Of a stretch of 64,000 bases of DNA, positions 49,001-55,560 are shown piece by piece. The stretch covers positions 62,001-126,000 of the forward strand of contig CAHIKZ030005409.1 of the NCBI GenBank assembly GCA_903632075.3, read 5' to 3'. The first letter of the stretch is position 1. Each line of letters starts with the position of its first letter. A program made the translations under genes and the position numbers. The stretch is from Acanthosepion pharaonis (Eukaryota; Mollusca; Cephalopoda; Sepiida; Sepiidae). A model generated the notes under the pieces. It saw only the letters and a list, made by a program, of their open reading frames with translations. It had not been told where the DNA came from and did not search any database.

Positions 49001-50405
49001 AAATCAAGCCACTCCAGATATCCAACTCTCTTCACTTCTCATCTCACCCCATATAGTCAGTGCTAATCTCTCTCTCCCTTCTCCCACCTTTTCAGTATCC
49101 AACCCCAGCCCACTCCAAATCTAAACTTTTAGAATGTGTAGGCAAAAAGGGGATTTCCAGTAATCAATCTTCCTTTTTCAGCTTGACTGGCTGTTGTAGG
49201 TGATTTCCCAAAGGCAGAGAGTTGACCTTATGTAAGATAATCAGAGGCGATCTTAAGAATTTTTCAGTTATGGTGGGACAGAAAAGGAAAGAAAATATTC
49301 CCAACATCTTTGGTTAATAAAAAAAAAAAAAAAAAAAAAAAAAGTAACTTTGTGTTTCTTGGTCAACCAGTTGTCTATGGTCTGTCCACATTAATTTTTT
49401 ATCAGCTTGTCTACAAAAGAATCCAAAATAATGTCAGTCATAAAAATTTTGGGGAATGTTACAGAAATTGAAATGAATTAACCCATAATCAATTTTAGGT
49501 GCTAATCTATATTTTTGTAGGGATATTTTTCTTCTGGGTGGTCAATTCAAACCAGATGTTTTTCCTGACTCTTTGTCCAGAACAGTTTAGATGTTATTTT
49601 GGTAACTACCTGTTTTCCTTATCGATATGTTTTTTTTTTTTTTGTTTAATTATTTTTCTGGGCCCAAAATCTTTGATACATTGTCCCTTTCTTATCGGCA
49701 GGAAATGGGGAAGGACTGCTAGTCTTCATTTGTTCGATCTTACTGAATTCCATCTAGTTAAATTTGAGTTTGATTCTCCTAGGAACTGTTCATGATTTCA
49801 TTTTATTATTTTGAGACATTTTTTCCCATGCATTTCATTTTTAATTTTATCAAGTTTTCCATCTACTTTCCTGTGAATTTGAACAATCGTTATCCAGTTA
49901 GTGGTCTCTTTCCTCTTCCTTTTTCTTTTTTTCCTTTAATCTTTTGTTTAACTCCTTGAGGTTCCAATGTCACATCATGACTATAGAGCATTCATTATTT
50001 AACTGTAGTCTGGATCATTGAGCCAATGTGAGTGATCCTTTCTTGTGCCAGAGCTACATACAGTTTTTGAATTTAGAGTTCCTTTCTCCTTGACCAGTTT
50101 CTACCCAAGTCTATAGAACCCAGTCTGTTCTGCTACTTATCCATAACTGGGAAGAAGATTCATACCTTTCCCAAGAGTATTAGCACATATGGGAATGTAA
50201 TGGATTTGACTTCAAAACTCTGCTCTGATTCCTTAATCCGAGCTGCTATCCATTACTCCACCTAAATAATGATTGAATATAGAGCATTAATGGTATTTAA
50301 TATAACTGATTGTTGTAAAATTTTTCTTTGTAGTGATCAAAAGTATTTGGATCTCCATCCAGGCTCAACAGAGCAGACTATGTTTAGTTGGAAAATAAAT
50401 GTCAA
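16248..50405 (+). CDS. USP19: USP19, 5' portion (seven coding exons; gene continues beyond window)
   Basis: USP19 is a deubiquitinase, in many animals anchored to the ER, that acts in protein quality control and pairs with Hsp90-type chaperones through its N-terminal CS domains. The seven exons here join in consistent phase (1,1,0,1,0,2,2) with GT/AG at every boundary, giving about 285 codons. Residues about 82-167 form CS domain 1 (KYDW start, then 'DGKVWSLTFNSEID' and 'HSHWASLE'). Residues 168-228 form an acidic linker, and residues from 229 form CS domain 2 ('FTIHIYVKK', 'VTVLFQT', 'LDLHPGSTEQTMFSW'). The second is very close to vertebrate USP19 (HVYVKE..., LIFQTRD..., LHPG...TTFRW). The family is about 1,300 residues long, so only the first fifth is here. 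Introns are 10.5, 9.1, 2.7, 7.6, 0.7 and 2.8 kb, and the seventh exceeds 13.5 kb. The peptidase C19 domain is not in the window. Confidence 0.9.
17303..17310. promoter_or_regulatory. TCACGTGA E-box in early intron 1
   Basis: A palindromic TCACGTGA, the core of USF/TFEB-type (CLEAR-like) sites, lies about 1 kb downstream of the USP19 start. It is in a short stretch (17270-17335) with more CpG than its neighbours. Function is speculative. Confidence 0.25.
19214..19751 (+). mobile_element. 3' internal part of an LTR retrotransposon, ending in a polypurine tract
   Basis: Purine-rich and richer in G than its surroundings. It carries short basic and acidic frames with stops (for example 'KPLGRKGLQKIWSKIR') that I cannot assign to a domain. 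It ends in an 18-base polypurine tract (19734-19751, 'aaagagaagggggaggag') directly before a TGTTG...CAACA repeat, as expected upstream of a 3' LTR. The left boundary is a guess; a T run at 19510-19527 interrupts it. Confidence 0.45.
19752..19958 (+). repeat. Candidate LTR (207 bp, TGTTG...CAACA)
   Basis: Begins TGTTGACCGG and ends CCCAACA, giving a 5-bp inverted terminus. An AATAAA at 19943-19948 lies near its end, fitting an LTR polyadenylation signal. Upstream is a polypurine tract; downstream 'tacgtggcagcgagtg' resembles primer-binding sites of the TGGxxGCG type seen after 5' LTRs. No second LTR copy was found in the window. Confidence 0.45.
20313..21200 (+). pseudogene. Jockey/CR1-like LINE: RT C-terminal half and C-terminal domain
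   Basis: The + strand reads 'GSILGPTLFL' (from 'cagggctccatccttggtcc', just after a frame break), then 'FINDLPNDISFQLGIYSDDT', RT motifs B and C; YSDD at 20415-20426 replaces the usual YADD. Further on, 'RWLVNFNVSKTKLLS' matches the palm-thumb WxxxFNxxKTxxxS block. 'VYKSTIHPYLEYCCHIWS' (20790-20830) is the typical thumb motif YKSxIRPxxEYCCHVW. A later block (20880-21200) matches the C-terminal LSHCRKVAxxxLxYKYF and FFPRTSRLWNSLP region. Frameshifts break it into pieces. The 5' half (endonuclease) is missing, as usual for a 5'-truncated LINE. Confidence 0.8.
21292..23459. mobile_element. 2.2 kb element bounded by perfect 54-bp inverted repeats
   Basis: 21292-21345 and 23406-23459 are exact reverse complements over 54 bases ('taatctgatttgatacaaac' at the left end). 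The outermost two bases are TA on both sides, so the structure fits a Tc1/mariner-type terminal inverted repeat with TA target duplication (element proper 21294-23457). The interior is AT-rich without any long ORF, so the element is non-autonomous. It lies about 90 bp downstream of the LINE fragment. Confidence 0.7.
23632..24058. mobile_element. Short insertion with 14-bp target-site duplication and internal minisatellite (SINE-like)
   Basis: 'cttaacagaagtag' occurs at 23632-23645 and again at 24045-24058, flanking about 400 bp. The left part contains 'ttttatggcacatcaacctc' and 'gggtcatttaatgccgac'. The right part has two copies of a unit with 'tagtttatcgt(t/c)atacc'. A 14-bp direct repeat fits LINE-machinery integration. 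I could not find clear A and B boxes, so SINE status is inference. Confidence 0.6.
23719..23964 (+). repeat. Degenerate ~32-38 bp tandem array (7-8 units)
   Basis: The unit is approximately 'agctggtaatattatttttt' followed by 'caaaaatgtat'. It recurs near 23719, 23778, 23811, 23840, 23869, 23908 and 23935 with indels in the T and A runs. The array is internal to the insertion at 23632-24058. Confidence 0.75.
24838..24869. repeat. Poly(T) tract (32 bases)
   Basis: A T run in intron 1; the lysine- or phenylalanine-rich frames across it are artefacts. Confidence 0.9.
26952..27080 (+). CDS. USP19: USP19 exon 2 (CS domain 1, first half)
   Basis: 129 bases between acceptor ATTAAG and donor CCCAG|GTGGGT, phase 1 in and out. 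It encodes 'LKYDWNQTDEHVTITLQL' followed by 'DIVKFSDPEFSRTGVWMKF'. The xYDWxQTxExVxIxL opening is the classic first beta strands of a CS (p23-like) fold and aligns with the LLDWRQSAEEVIVKLRV segment of vertebrate USP19. These domains mediate chaperone or substrate contact rather than catalysis. Confidence 0.9.
27270..27345. repeat. (GT)n(AT)n microsatellite
   Basis: GT units followed by about 30 AT units, ending 25 bp from the mariner relic. Confidence 0.9.
27371..28500 (-). pseudogene. Mariner (SETMAR/Mos1-like) transposase relic
   Basis: Reading the minus strand from 28500 downward, an N-terminal HTH-like part is barely visible. Near 28060-27990 comes 'TADET', a stop, then 'VHYFEPESKIQSKQWK', matching mariner TVDETWVHHYTPETKxxSxxW, the first catalytic Asp block. 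At 27985-27785 comes 'FEGIIMIDYLEKGKAINGQY', matching (W)DxxGIIxIDYLxKGxTINGxYY. Then 'LFLQENMPVH' (family LFHQDNAPVH, so the second catalytic Asp is Glu here), and near 27700-27620 'HSPYSPDLSPSDFF', the third D block of the D34D mariner triad. Frameshifts and stops break the ORF. Minus strand, so antisense to USP19. Confidence 0.85.
29301..29360. repeat. (AT)n microsatellite
   Basis: About 30 TA units in USP19 intron 2. Confidence 0.95.
29640..30042 (+). repeat. 400-bp polypyrimidine tract with two tandem registers
   Basis: First half (29680-29815): about five copies of a 24-25 bp unit 'tttttctcttttttaaaaaaata'. Second half (29815-30042): C/T only, with a 15-20 bp unit 'tctctttttttcttt' repeated about 12 times. 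Nearly every base of the second half is pyrimidine on the + strand, so it could form triplex (H-DNA) structures. It is intronic and in the USP19 sense orientation. Confidence 0.85.
30719..31115 (+). pseudogene. Jockey/CR1-like LINE fragment (RT palm-thumb)
   Basis: The sequence is close to the LINE at 20490-20830: 'ttgttaattctaatgcctcc', 'ccttccatcagcatggctga', then an equivalent of YKSTIxPxxEYC ('aaatctaccatacattgaatattg'). Frameshifted. Same strand as the other copies. Confidence 0.75.
31135..31330 (+). pseudogene. LINE endonuclease fragment (Jockey-like)
   Basis: The + strand reads 'LSANIFVFSDFN' followed by 'DTWLKHSEG'. This matches the IFVFGDFNxHHxxWLxxS block of apurinic-type endonucleases in Jockey-like LINEs (catalytic GDFN; the Gly is Ser here). 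It lies after the RT fragment of 30719-31115 although it belongs 5' of it, so it is a separate insertion or a rearrangement. Confidence 0.6.
31365..31945 (+). mobile_element. Tx1/L1-like LINE 3' UTR, 5'-truncated copy
   Basis: It matches the 3' UTR at 55615-56150 over its whole length: 'ttagctagggtatgtatg' at the start, 'tatttgttgttgtgt', 'ctgccacatttagtgattgt', 'ggtattatggtggat', and a shared end near 'gacagaagaccatc'. There is no coding sequence in this copy. It separates two pieces of the Jockey/CR1-like LINE. Confidence 0.8.
31965..32170 (+). pseudogene. Jockey/CR1-like LINE fragment (C-terminal domain)
   Basis: It is homologous to 20970-21190 and 34900-35120: 'gttgagctagctagatgtag', 'ctgtaacttctgtg', 'cttgtctgtagaacttcc'. 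These encode the (R)LWNSLP-type C-terminal tail in degraded form. Confidence 0.7.
32171..32880. other. Unassigned intronic DNA
   Basis: Slightly richer in C than its neighbours, but no domain or repeat is recognisable; the frames here have no homology I know. Confidence 0.4.
32882..34620 (-). pseudogene. Ty3/Gypsy retrotransposon relic (gag zinc knuckle to RNase H)
   Basis: Minus strand, right to left. 34101-33919 contains 'CFNCQNKHHFSRQY', a gag CCHC knuckle whose last Cys is Tyr. Near 33700-33610, in one frame, 'FTRLDFSDAYLQIPLEEES' gives the RT motif A region, then 'TIDTHKGLFRYTR'. 33562-33287 carries 'LLISGKNMDEHNQNL' (family ILVTGxxxEEHLxNL after YIDD; here YINK, so the catalytic pair is lost) and 'IYLDHRI' (family YLGHxI). 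33154-32882 carries 'REKTIYFASRTLSKAEQNYA' and 'QIEHEGLTVIFGMSKFH', the RNase H start. Integrase is absent. Many frameshifts. It is a different family from the element at 59056-64000. Confidence 0.8.
34800..35225 (+). pseudogene. Jockey/CR1-like LINE fragment (C-terminal domain)
   Basis: It opens with 'gttacagtcactttcccact' and continues with 'ttataaatactttcatgg', 'tagatgtatatgtaagttct' and 'tgtggaacattctttcaact'. It is collinear with 20900-21200. The frames 'LTCGTFFQLLAYQSTSIF' and 'SHLWNILSTSCLPINFNLQK' correspond to the SRLWNSLPxxxFPxxFNLQxFK tail. Truncated and frameshifted. Confidence 0.75.
36178..36308 (+). CDS. USP19: USP19 exon 3 (CS domain 1, second half)
   Basis: 131 bases, acceptor TATTTTAG, donor CTTGAG|GTAAAT, phase 1 in and 0 out. 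It encodes 'DGKVWSLTFNSEIDSKDC' and ends 'VKKKVHSHWASLE'. This aligns with the GGQQWGGVFYAEIKSSCAKV ... PKKVPMLTWPSLL segment of vertebrate USP19. The closing W-xSL is the usual last strand of a CS domain. Confidence 0.92.
36309..38992 (+). other. USP19: USP19 intron 3
   Basis: 2.7 kb. It contains two long T runs (36720-36752, 36938-36964) bracketing about 185 bp of less AT-rich, unassigned sequence, a perfect palindrome at 37261-37298, and an unassigned moderately GC-rich block at 38030-38400. Confidence 0.7.
37261..37298. repeat. Perfect palindrome, 18-bp arms
   Basis: 'ttaaaaaattagctgctt', two T, then its exact complement. It could extrude as a cruciform or form a hairpin in the USP19 pre-mRNA. 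No known element attached. Confidence 0.85.
38993..39128 (+). CDS. USP19: USP19 exon 4 (linker between CS domains)
   Basis: 136 bases, acceptor TCAATAG, donor GAATG|GTAATA, phase 0 in and 1 out. It encodes an acidic, Asn/Glu/Met-rich linker ('ATINEECTKSPAYMDNTMM', 'EMVQELNESNEKINDGSW'). No domain is recognisable; the call rests on open frame, splice sites and phase fit between flanking USP19 exons. The equivalent linker of vertebrate USP19 is likewise poorly conserved. Confidence 0.8.
40150..40375 (+). pseudogene. Jockey/CR1-like LINE fragment (RT palm-thumb)
   Basis: It encodes 'NWGKKWLINFNTSKIKVLSF', the WGxKWLxxFNxxKTxxLSF block. 'agcagcatggctaatgttaa' matches the corresponding positions of the copies at 20585 and 30845. 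Truncated at both ends. Confidence 0.8.
41626..41734. repeat. Perfect 40-bp inverted repeat (29-base loop)
   Basis: 41626-41665 and 41695-41734 are exact complements ('gacagtcaaattcatcagta' begins the left arm). Lack of any mismatch indicates recent origin or maintenance. Not linked to a recognised transposon. Confidence 0.9.
42869..42898. repeat. (AT)n microsatellite
   Basis: About 15 AT units; preceded by an A run at 42833-42853. Confidence 0.9.
43333..43371. repeat. Near-perfect palindrome, 19-bp arms
   Basis: 'aatgatttttcacttgttt', one base, then its complement with a single mismatch. Confidence 0.8.
44446..44547. repeat. 15-bp inverted repeat next to the hAT relic
   Basis: 'gtgcactgtttttaa' at 44446-44460 and its exact complement at 44533-44547, with further partial complementarity inside (44459-44530). 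It lies 60 bp from the 3' end of the hAT transposase relic, so it might contain that element's terminus. This is not established. Confidence 0.5.
44600..45785 (-). pseudogene. hAT-superfamily transposase relic
   Basis: Minus-strand reading from 45785 shows 'RLAAIDGFSFNSI'-like residues (family LAAxDGFTxxxI). Near 45560-45470 comes 'LTLDEYTSIQNNQYMNINVH', the hAT (S)LDEYTSxxNRxYMNxxxH block with the first catalytic Asp. Near 45400-45340 comes 'FGLDLDKHIVGCTTDSAAMM', the second Asp block (CxTTDGAxxM). Then residues like 'CIAH', and at 44874-44608 a C-terminal segment ('DTDLLKVEYSIKFLLDKLN'). The long + strand frame at 45127-45567 is only the shadow of this. Stops and a T run at 45200-45220 break it. 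No BED finger found. Confidence 0.75.
46682..46728 (+). CDS. USP19: USP19 exon 5 (lead-in to CS domain 2)
   Basis: 47 bases, acceptor TAATTTCAG, donor GAAAAA|GTAAGT, phase 1 in and 0 out. It encodes 'SLYQLQHTKHDWIEK', matching in position the MVNLAFVKNDSYEK lead-in to the second CS domain of vertebrate USP19. Small, but its splice sites are strong and its phase is the only one that links exons 4 and 6. Confidence 0.82.
46762..47306. mobile_element. Penelope-derived foldback element with 15-bp target duplication
   Basis: 'acttaaatgtacttt' occurs at 46762-46776 and 47292-47306. Between them, arms of about 190-200 bp (46813-47010 and 47100-47291) are inverted complements with roughly 90% identity, around a centre of about 90 bp. 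The left arm extends outward into 'tctatatttctgagatgagg', the terminal block found beside the PLE RT at 2625-2770. The centre ('gatccagtgacaggaccc') matches 3840-3950. The element is thus two PLE terminal repeats in inverted orientation without a coding part. It fills about three quarters of the 710-bp intron 5. Confidence 0.85.
47439..47539 (+). CDS. USP19: USP19 exon 6 (CS domain 2, first half)
   Basis: 101 bases, acceptor TTTTTCAG, donor ACAAG|GTAAGG, phase 0 in and 2 out. It encodes 'NDTFTIHIYVKKTNKDVV' and 'EEKLVTVLFQT', aligning with vertebrate USP19 'VVVHVYVKEICRDTSRV' and 'EQDFTLIFQTR'. This strong match is the main evidence for the USP19 call. The split codon at the exon end gives Ser with exon 7. 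Confidence 0.93.
47540..50333 (+). other. USP19: USP19 intron 6
   Basis: 2.8 kb. 48650-50260 is less AT-rich than the rest, with many C/T-rich phrases, and may be an old repeat, but I cannot name it. A poly(A) tract lies at 49320-49342. Confidence 0.7.
50334..50405 (+). CDS. USP19: USP19 exon 7 (CS domain 2, second half, continues)
   Basis: 72 bases, acceptor CTTTGTAG, donor GTCAA|GTAAGT, phase 2 in and 2 out. It encodes 'DQKYLDLHPGSTEQTMFSW' then KINV, matching vertebrate 'DGNFLRLHPGCGPHTTFRW' QVKL. The next expected segment (LRNLIEPEQCTFCFTASRIDI-like) was not found up to 64000, so intron 7 exceeds 13.5 kb. Confidence 0.93.
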
Positions 50406-50448
50406 GTAAGTATTTGTAATATTGGCTTTAAAAATGACATTAGATGAT

Positions 50449-50452
<4 letters not shown>

Positions 50453-50506
<54 letters not shown>
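50453..50506. repeat. (AT)n microsatellite
   Basis: About 25 AT units, ending in ACACAC. Confidence 0.95.
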
Positions 50507-50511
<5 letters not shown>

Positions 50512-51869
50512 ATTTAAAGAGAAAATAATTTTAAAATTTTTCCCATGCATGCTTATATTTAAATTGATATTTTATTAATCACAATATCACATTACAGTTG
50601 TATAAATGGGGTGTATACAGATAGGAAGCCGGTTCACTGAGTTGACTGCGACCAGGTTGCTTCCTGAACTGAACGTAAACCGAAACCAACCACAAACTCT
50701 CTGGCTGTGATCACCTAGTGGTTCGTTGTGTCTCCTGTGAGGAGTGGGTATTAACTCCCTTTGGGGAGCATGGTAATTTGTTTCTGGCATGATACTTAAG
50801 GCCAGTCAAAGCTAGGTGGAAGATCTCTTCAGTGATGAATGACATTTTCAGAAAATCTAAAAATAACTTATTGACGGAATATTGCACAAACATGTGTCAG
50901 CTACATATTTTCTGAGGTGTTTCTTTTCTGATGATTTCAATTCTCATTCTGGCTCCTATTGATAATGTAGTAATCACCATTCTACCCCTACAGTGAGTCT
51001 GCAACAGTGACATTCCTTTTGTGCCTCTGTCCATTCTGTCTACGGGATGCATGTCTGCTCCGGTCTTTGTGCAACAGAGATTTTCCTAACATGTTTTGAG
51101 ATTTTCCAGTGATTTTTTGAAGCCAAATGCTTCACTGGTTTATATAAACAATTCCCCTGGGCACCCCTTTTCCCATTTTTAACATTGATTTATGCAATAA
51201 TTTTCACCTTCATTTATATATCATTAAACAAAATTTCTCCAATCTTTGTCTCAAAACATGTAAAAGAGACATTTTGTCTCAAAATGTCTGAAAAAGTCTT
51301 TTTTTTTTTTTTTTTACAAAAAAGAACATTTCCCTTGGATAAGGTTTACAAAAGGCTGAAAATATATAAAAATGCATTTCTCTTAGAAAAAAAGGCTTAA
51401 AAGAGATAAATGCATGCTGAAATTCGAACAAGATTTTTGGGTTTTTAAAAAAATAAAAAGCATATAAAAATGAATTCATTTCTATTGACAAATATTGAAA
51501 AAAGTACAGCCTGTAAAAGGGCTAAAGGTAATTTATGTTCAAAAAAGACATGCTAAAAACATTTTGAGAAAGGGCTAAGAAAAAGTATTTATACTAAAAA
51601 AGACAATTATGCTAAGAAATATCTTAAAAATGGATTTAGGGTGAAAAATTTCTAAAAATGTAATTGTAATGCCATGCATTTATTAAAACTGCATTTATGT
51701 TAATTGTTATGTTATTTTGCAGCATCAATTTTTATTATTTTATTTTTTAAATTGATTCTGCAAAATGCTCAGAAATTGTGTCAGAAAAATTCTAAAATAA
51801 ATGACATTTCAACCAGAATATGTCTTTGAAAAAAGTAAAAAAAAAAAAATTTTGCTAAAAATGTCAAAA

Positions 51870-52474
51870 AATAAGTGTTAACTATTGCGTATTTATTTTT
51901 TATGTTCTTTTTTTATTTTCGTATTTTTTTCATATTTCTTTTTGACTTCGGTCAACATTTGTATATTTTTTTTCTGGTAGGACATAGGTCTTACCAGTTA
52001 AGTGTTTTTGTTTTACTCCATTTTTCTTTTGTAGAATTCATTTGTATTTTATTTGAAGTTCTTTTTAAAAGAAATTATTTGACTTTTTGAATTGACCAAT
52101 ATTTACTTGGCAAACTATTTTCAGCTTCAGCAGCCATTTACATTTTTTGGGGGCTGACTTAAGTCATGCCACATAACTGTTTTTGTTTTATCTTTTGTTT
52201 AATGCATAGTTTATTTTTGTGTTTTTTGACATTTAAATTTGACCAGTGTTTAGTGTTTTTTTTATTTTTTTTTATTTTTTATTTTGTTTATTGTTTTTAG
52301 TCTGTAAGCAAACCTTTATTTCCAATTTTATTTTTGGCGTTAGCCTTGTTTTTGTATTTTTCTTCATCTGGTCTGACGTAAGTCTTACTAGACAACTGTT
52401 TTTTTTTTTTTTTTCCTTTATTTTATAGTCTATTTATTATTGGAGCTGCGTGAACTTAAATAGCATTTGTTTTA

Positions 52475-52511
<37 letters not shown>

Positions 52512-52790
52512 CATGTCAGTCTTTGAATTTTTTTTTTTCTTGGCTTTTTTGTTTATTTCTTTGATTGGAAATTTAAAATTTGATTTATTGTTTAAGCGGA
52601 TATTTTCTAGCCTGTAGGTGATATTTTTTTAGGCTTGTCTTTTGTTGCTAATTATTTCTTTTTTTTTTTTTCCTCCCACCTCTCCCCATACTTTTCTTTA
52701 TATATTTACAAGAAAAATTATTTTAGTTGTCCTTTTAAAACTCTAAATGGCTGACTCAATGCAGTCAGTCAAGTAACATTCTTTTTCTCA
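51870..52790 (+). repeat. Degenerate long-period (about 170-220 bp) T-rich tandem repeat
   Basis: A phrase of the form 'ggtctgacktaagtcttacc' followed by an ACTGTTTTTGTTTTA-like stretch appears near 51978, 52152 and 52369, and weakly near 52749. Each copy is preceded by a TATTTTT-rich arm. Copies are only 60-75% alike by eye, so the boundaries are approximate. Confidence 0.5.
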
Positions 52791-52799
52791 AAAAAAAAG

Positions 52800-53560
52800 A
52801 AAAAAGAAAGGGACTTGCCCTGAAAAAGATAGAGTACCCAGTTTTAAAGGATACCCCAGAAAATACAGTCCAATAATGGCCAAAATACAAATACCCCGAA
52901 TCAGACAAGATGCAGAAGCTGGGGAATTGCCCTGTTGGTGGGAACGGAGTGGCAATATTTGTGGACCCTCCTTGAGATATCATGGAGCATCTGGCTGTGT
53001 TCTTTTCAGCGCATGGCTACATATTTGGGTGCCTGAATAGGTGTGGAGTTTTCTCTGATAGCTGGTAGAGCCAGAGAAGGAAGCCCCCAGAACAAAAAGC
53101 ACAAACAGACCCACTCCCTCCTCTTTAGTAGTGGAGGCATCACCTCTTAAGTGTAATGCCCCCACTACTAAAGAGAATACTTCTTTGGAGGAAATGAAAA
53201 AAGTATGTTTTATTTGAGAAAAAAATCTACAGGTGAAATTGGACGTCAACAGGAGATCATTATTTCAAGGCAGCACCCTCCTCGAGCTCTACCCCATCTT
53301 CCTCTGTTTCAAAACCAGTTTCACAAGCATTGTCCACACATTCATCCCTGTGTAAAATTATCCTGATCGATAGAGAGCCTAGCCCCTTCAGGAAAAATAC
53401 ATCACACACCCTTTCTCCTTACTCCCCCCTTCCCTCCCAAAAACATCCTGAAATGCCTCCACCTTCAAAACACTAGAGAAGTCCATCAGCAGAGGTGATG
53501 GAAAGGAGGAAAAGGCAAAACAAACTGTCAGCCAACCTAGGAGAGTAAGGCTGTCTATGC
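52800..53560 (+). pseudogene. Tx1/L1-like LINE: ORF1-like 5' part
   Basis: The + strand near 52900-52985 reads 'LPCWWERSGNICGPSLRYHG', which looks like a short Cys/Trp-containing block before the Pro-rich part of Tx1-like ORF1 proteins. It is followed after stops by Ser/Pro-rich stretches. Placed here because it directly precedes the RT part of this LINE and shares its strand and composition. Heavily mutated; contains the palindrome at 53121-53175. The junction to ORF2 lacks the endonuclease, so an internal deletion is likely. Confidence 0.5.
53121..53175. repeat. 20-bp inverted repeat inside the LINE ORF1 part
   Basis: 'ctctttagtagtggaggcat' at 53121-53140 and its complement with one mismatch at 53156-53175; 15-base loop. 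Confidence 0.8.
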
Positions 53561-53589
53561 GTGTGCATCACATTGCCGGACAAGCAGAC

Positions 53590-55560
53590 TCTGACTACAG
53601 ATGTGGGTATATGTGAGGCTTTCCAAGATTACTTTCAGGAGCTGTTTACCAGTGAGCCCTACTCAGTCTGATGCCTATTTAGCTGACTTTCCCCATTTGG
53701 AGGTGGCTGAAACAGCTGGGTGCAAGGTTGCCATTACAGAGTGTGAGATTTGGGATGCAGGTTGGCCTGGACAAGACTCTGGTATTAGATGGTCTTCCTT
53801 ATGAAATGTAATTGAGGCAGTTGCCCATCTTTGTCCCCTTGCTGGCACTGATTTACAACAACTGGATGAAGCAGGGGCTCTATACCTCAATGCTTCAACA
53901 GGAGTGTGATTATGTTGCTTCACAAGAACAAAAGCAGTGGGGATGGAATTATTAATTATTGGCCTTTGACGATGTTAAACACAGTTGAAGATTTTTAAAG
54001 ATCTTAGCTGGTCATTTGCAGGCTGTCCTCCCTAGTCTGATTGGTCCTGAGCAGACTCCTTTCTGTGAAAGGCAGGACTATTCAGGACAACCTTCATTTG
54101 GTACGCTTGATCATTGAGCAAGTCTACAGCAATGCCACACTGATCAATTTAGACCAGTTGAAGGCTTTTGATAAGGTTGAGCATTGGTTTCTGGAGGCTG
54201 TCCTATTGTCCGCCAGTTTTGGTCTGTACTGTCGCACCTAGATCCAACTTCTGTATGTAACTCCTGATGTGCTGGTGGAAATGAATGGAGTAAGATTGAA
54301 ACCTTTCTTATTGTCTTGCGCCATTCTTCAAGGTTGCCTGCTGAACATTCTTTCTTTGGAACCCTTCCTTCACAAGTTGAAGCTGAATCTGGTCCTTTGT
54401 GGAATTTCCCTACCTGGTGCTACCACCTTGGCCAAGTACTCCACCTATGCTGATGATGTTTTGGTTCTTGTGTTGAGCAGAGCTGAAATTGATGAATGAG
54501 ACTCTGACGGGGGCCAAGATCAACCGTGATATCCGTTGGGTTCGTTGAGAGCTGTTTCTCTTCTCAGGCATTTCCTCTGGATGGATGGGATGGTCAAGAT
54601 ACTCGAAATATGGTTCAGTCCCAACCTCATATCTTTTCTTGAAGGTGAGGGTGGAAGTATGTGGCTTGTACATCTACTTGTTTCTCCTTTACTGACTCTC
54701 CATACTTCCACTTCTGTCTGCCATTCTATTGGGGTTTGTAAGGCTCTTGTTTTTCTTCTTGTGGGGAGTCAAGGTTCCCAAGGTGTCTCACGAGATCTGT
54801 TACCTCTACCCTTCTGAGGACAGTTTGGGTATGCCTTGCATTGAGATTCATCAACATACCTAGACCAGATGTGTTTGCAATTGGATGAGAACGACGAATT
54901 CTGGAAGGAAGACCCTCATAAGAACTCGCTTGTGCAAGGAGGAGGCCGGCCGTTTAATCTGAGGTGAACACTCCTTCTACCGTGAATGCTGGCTTGTACT
55001 CAAGAACCTCTTGCAGGTGACGGATAGCCTCTCTAATGTCCAGCTGTTGTCCTGCAAGGTATTATATCAGATGTTAGAGGGGCTGTTCATTGATAGGTGA
55101 TCTCGGTCTAATGAAGCAGGAGACTTGCTCCATATGGCATTCGGGTGCCAGGGTTGAAATGTCTCACTAATACTGAGGCATCACTGACCTGGTTGGTGAT
55201 TTGAGGGGACCTCTGGTTCAGTAAAAAACTTTGTTTGGCAGGTTTGGTAAAGTCTCCAAACTGTGTTTGCTGCAGTAGAGAGGTGGAGACCCTCTGTGTC
55301 CTTTTACTTACTGGGTGTTATGTGAGTTGTGATATGGATGAAGCGACAAAAAGAATTCCTTGTGGACGGGAAGTTTACCTCTTCCCAACTGATTTAAAGT
55401 CAAGATCAGGACTGAAAGGAAACTACTCCATCCATCAGAATTTGGCAAAACGTGGGTGTGTCTTGCACATTTGTGATGAGGGAAAGGTGCTGACTTGGAG
55501 TGGCATTTTGATACCAGTTAGGCATTAAGGATTGCTGGATTGAACATTGGTAACCTGTCC
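53590..55560 (+). pseudogene. Tx1/L1-like LINE ORF2: reverse transcriptase and C-terminal part
   Basis: In order on the + strand: 'ITECEIWDAGW' (family ITxxEIWxAxxxxGxDKxxGxDGLPYE) at about 53735. Then 'GRTIQDNLHLVRLIIEQV' and 'LINLDQLKAFDKVEH' at 54070-54190 (RT motif A, LDQxKAFDxV). 'FLLSCAILQGCLLNILSLEP' follows (motif B, family RxxRQGCPLSPxLxxLxLEP). 'STYADDVLVLV' has the YADD pair at 54446-54457 (motif C). Later frames match the KILGVWFGPNL and LKGRxEVC-type regions. Finally 'NCVCCSREVETLC' at 55260 is the CCHC-like C-terminal knuckle (C-x2-C...H/C). Stops and frameshifts throughout; no intact ORF. Catalytic Asp residues are still visible. Confidence 0.85.

Larger units (their letters stand above)
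50406..52800 (+). other. USP19: Start of USP19 intron 7: simple repeats and unassigned DNA
   Basis: An (AT)n tract lies at 50453-50506. A GC-moderate unassigned block spans 50590-51080. An A-rich stretch follows to 51870, and a degenerate long-period T-rich repeat to about 52790 (listed separately). Confidence 0.6.

Noticed and set aside
52980..53249. Minus-strand 89-codon frame
   Set aside because: Opposite the LINE ORF1-like part and crossing its palindrome; no domain.
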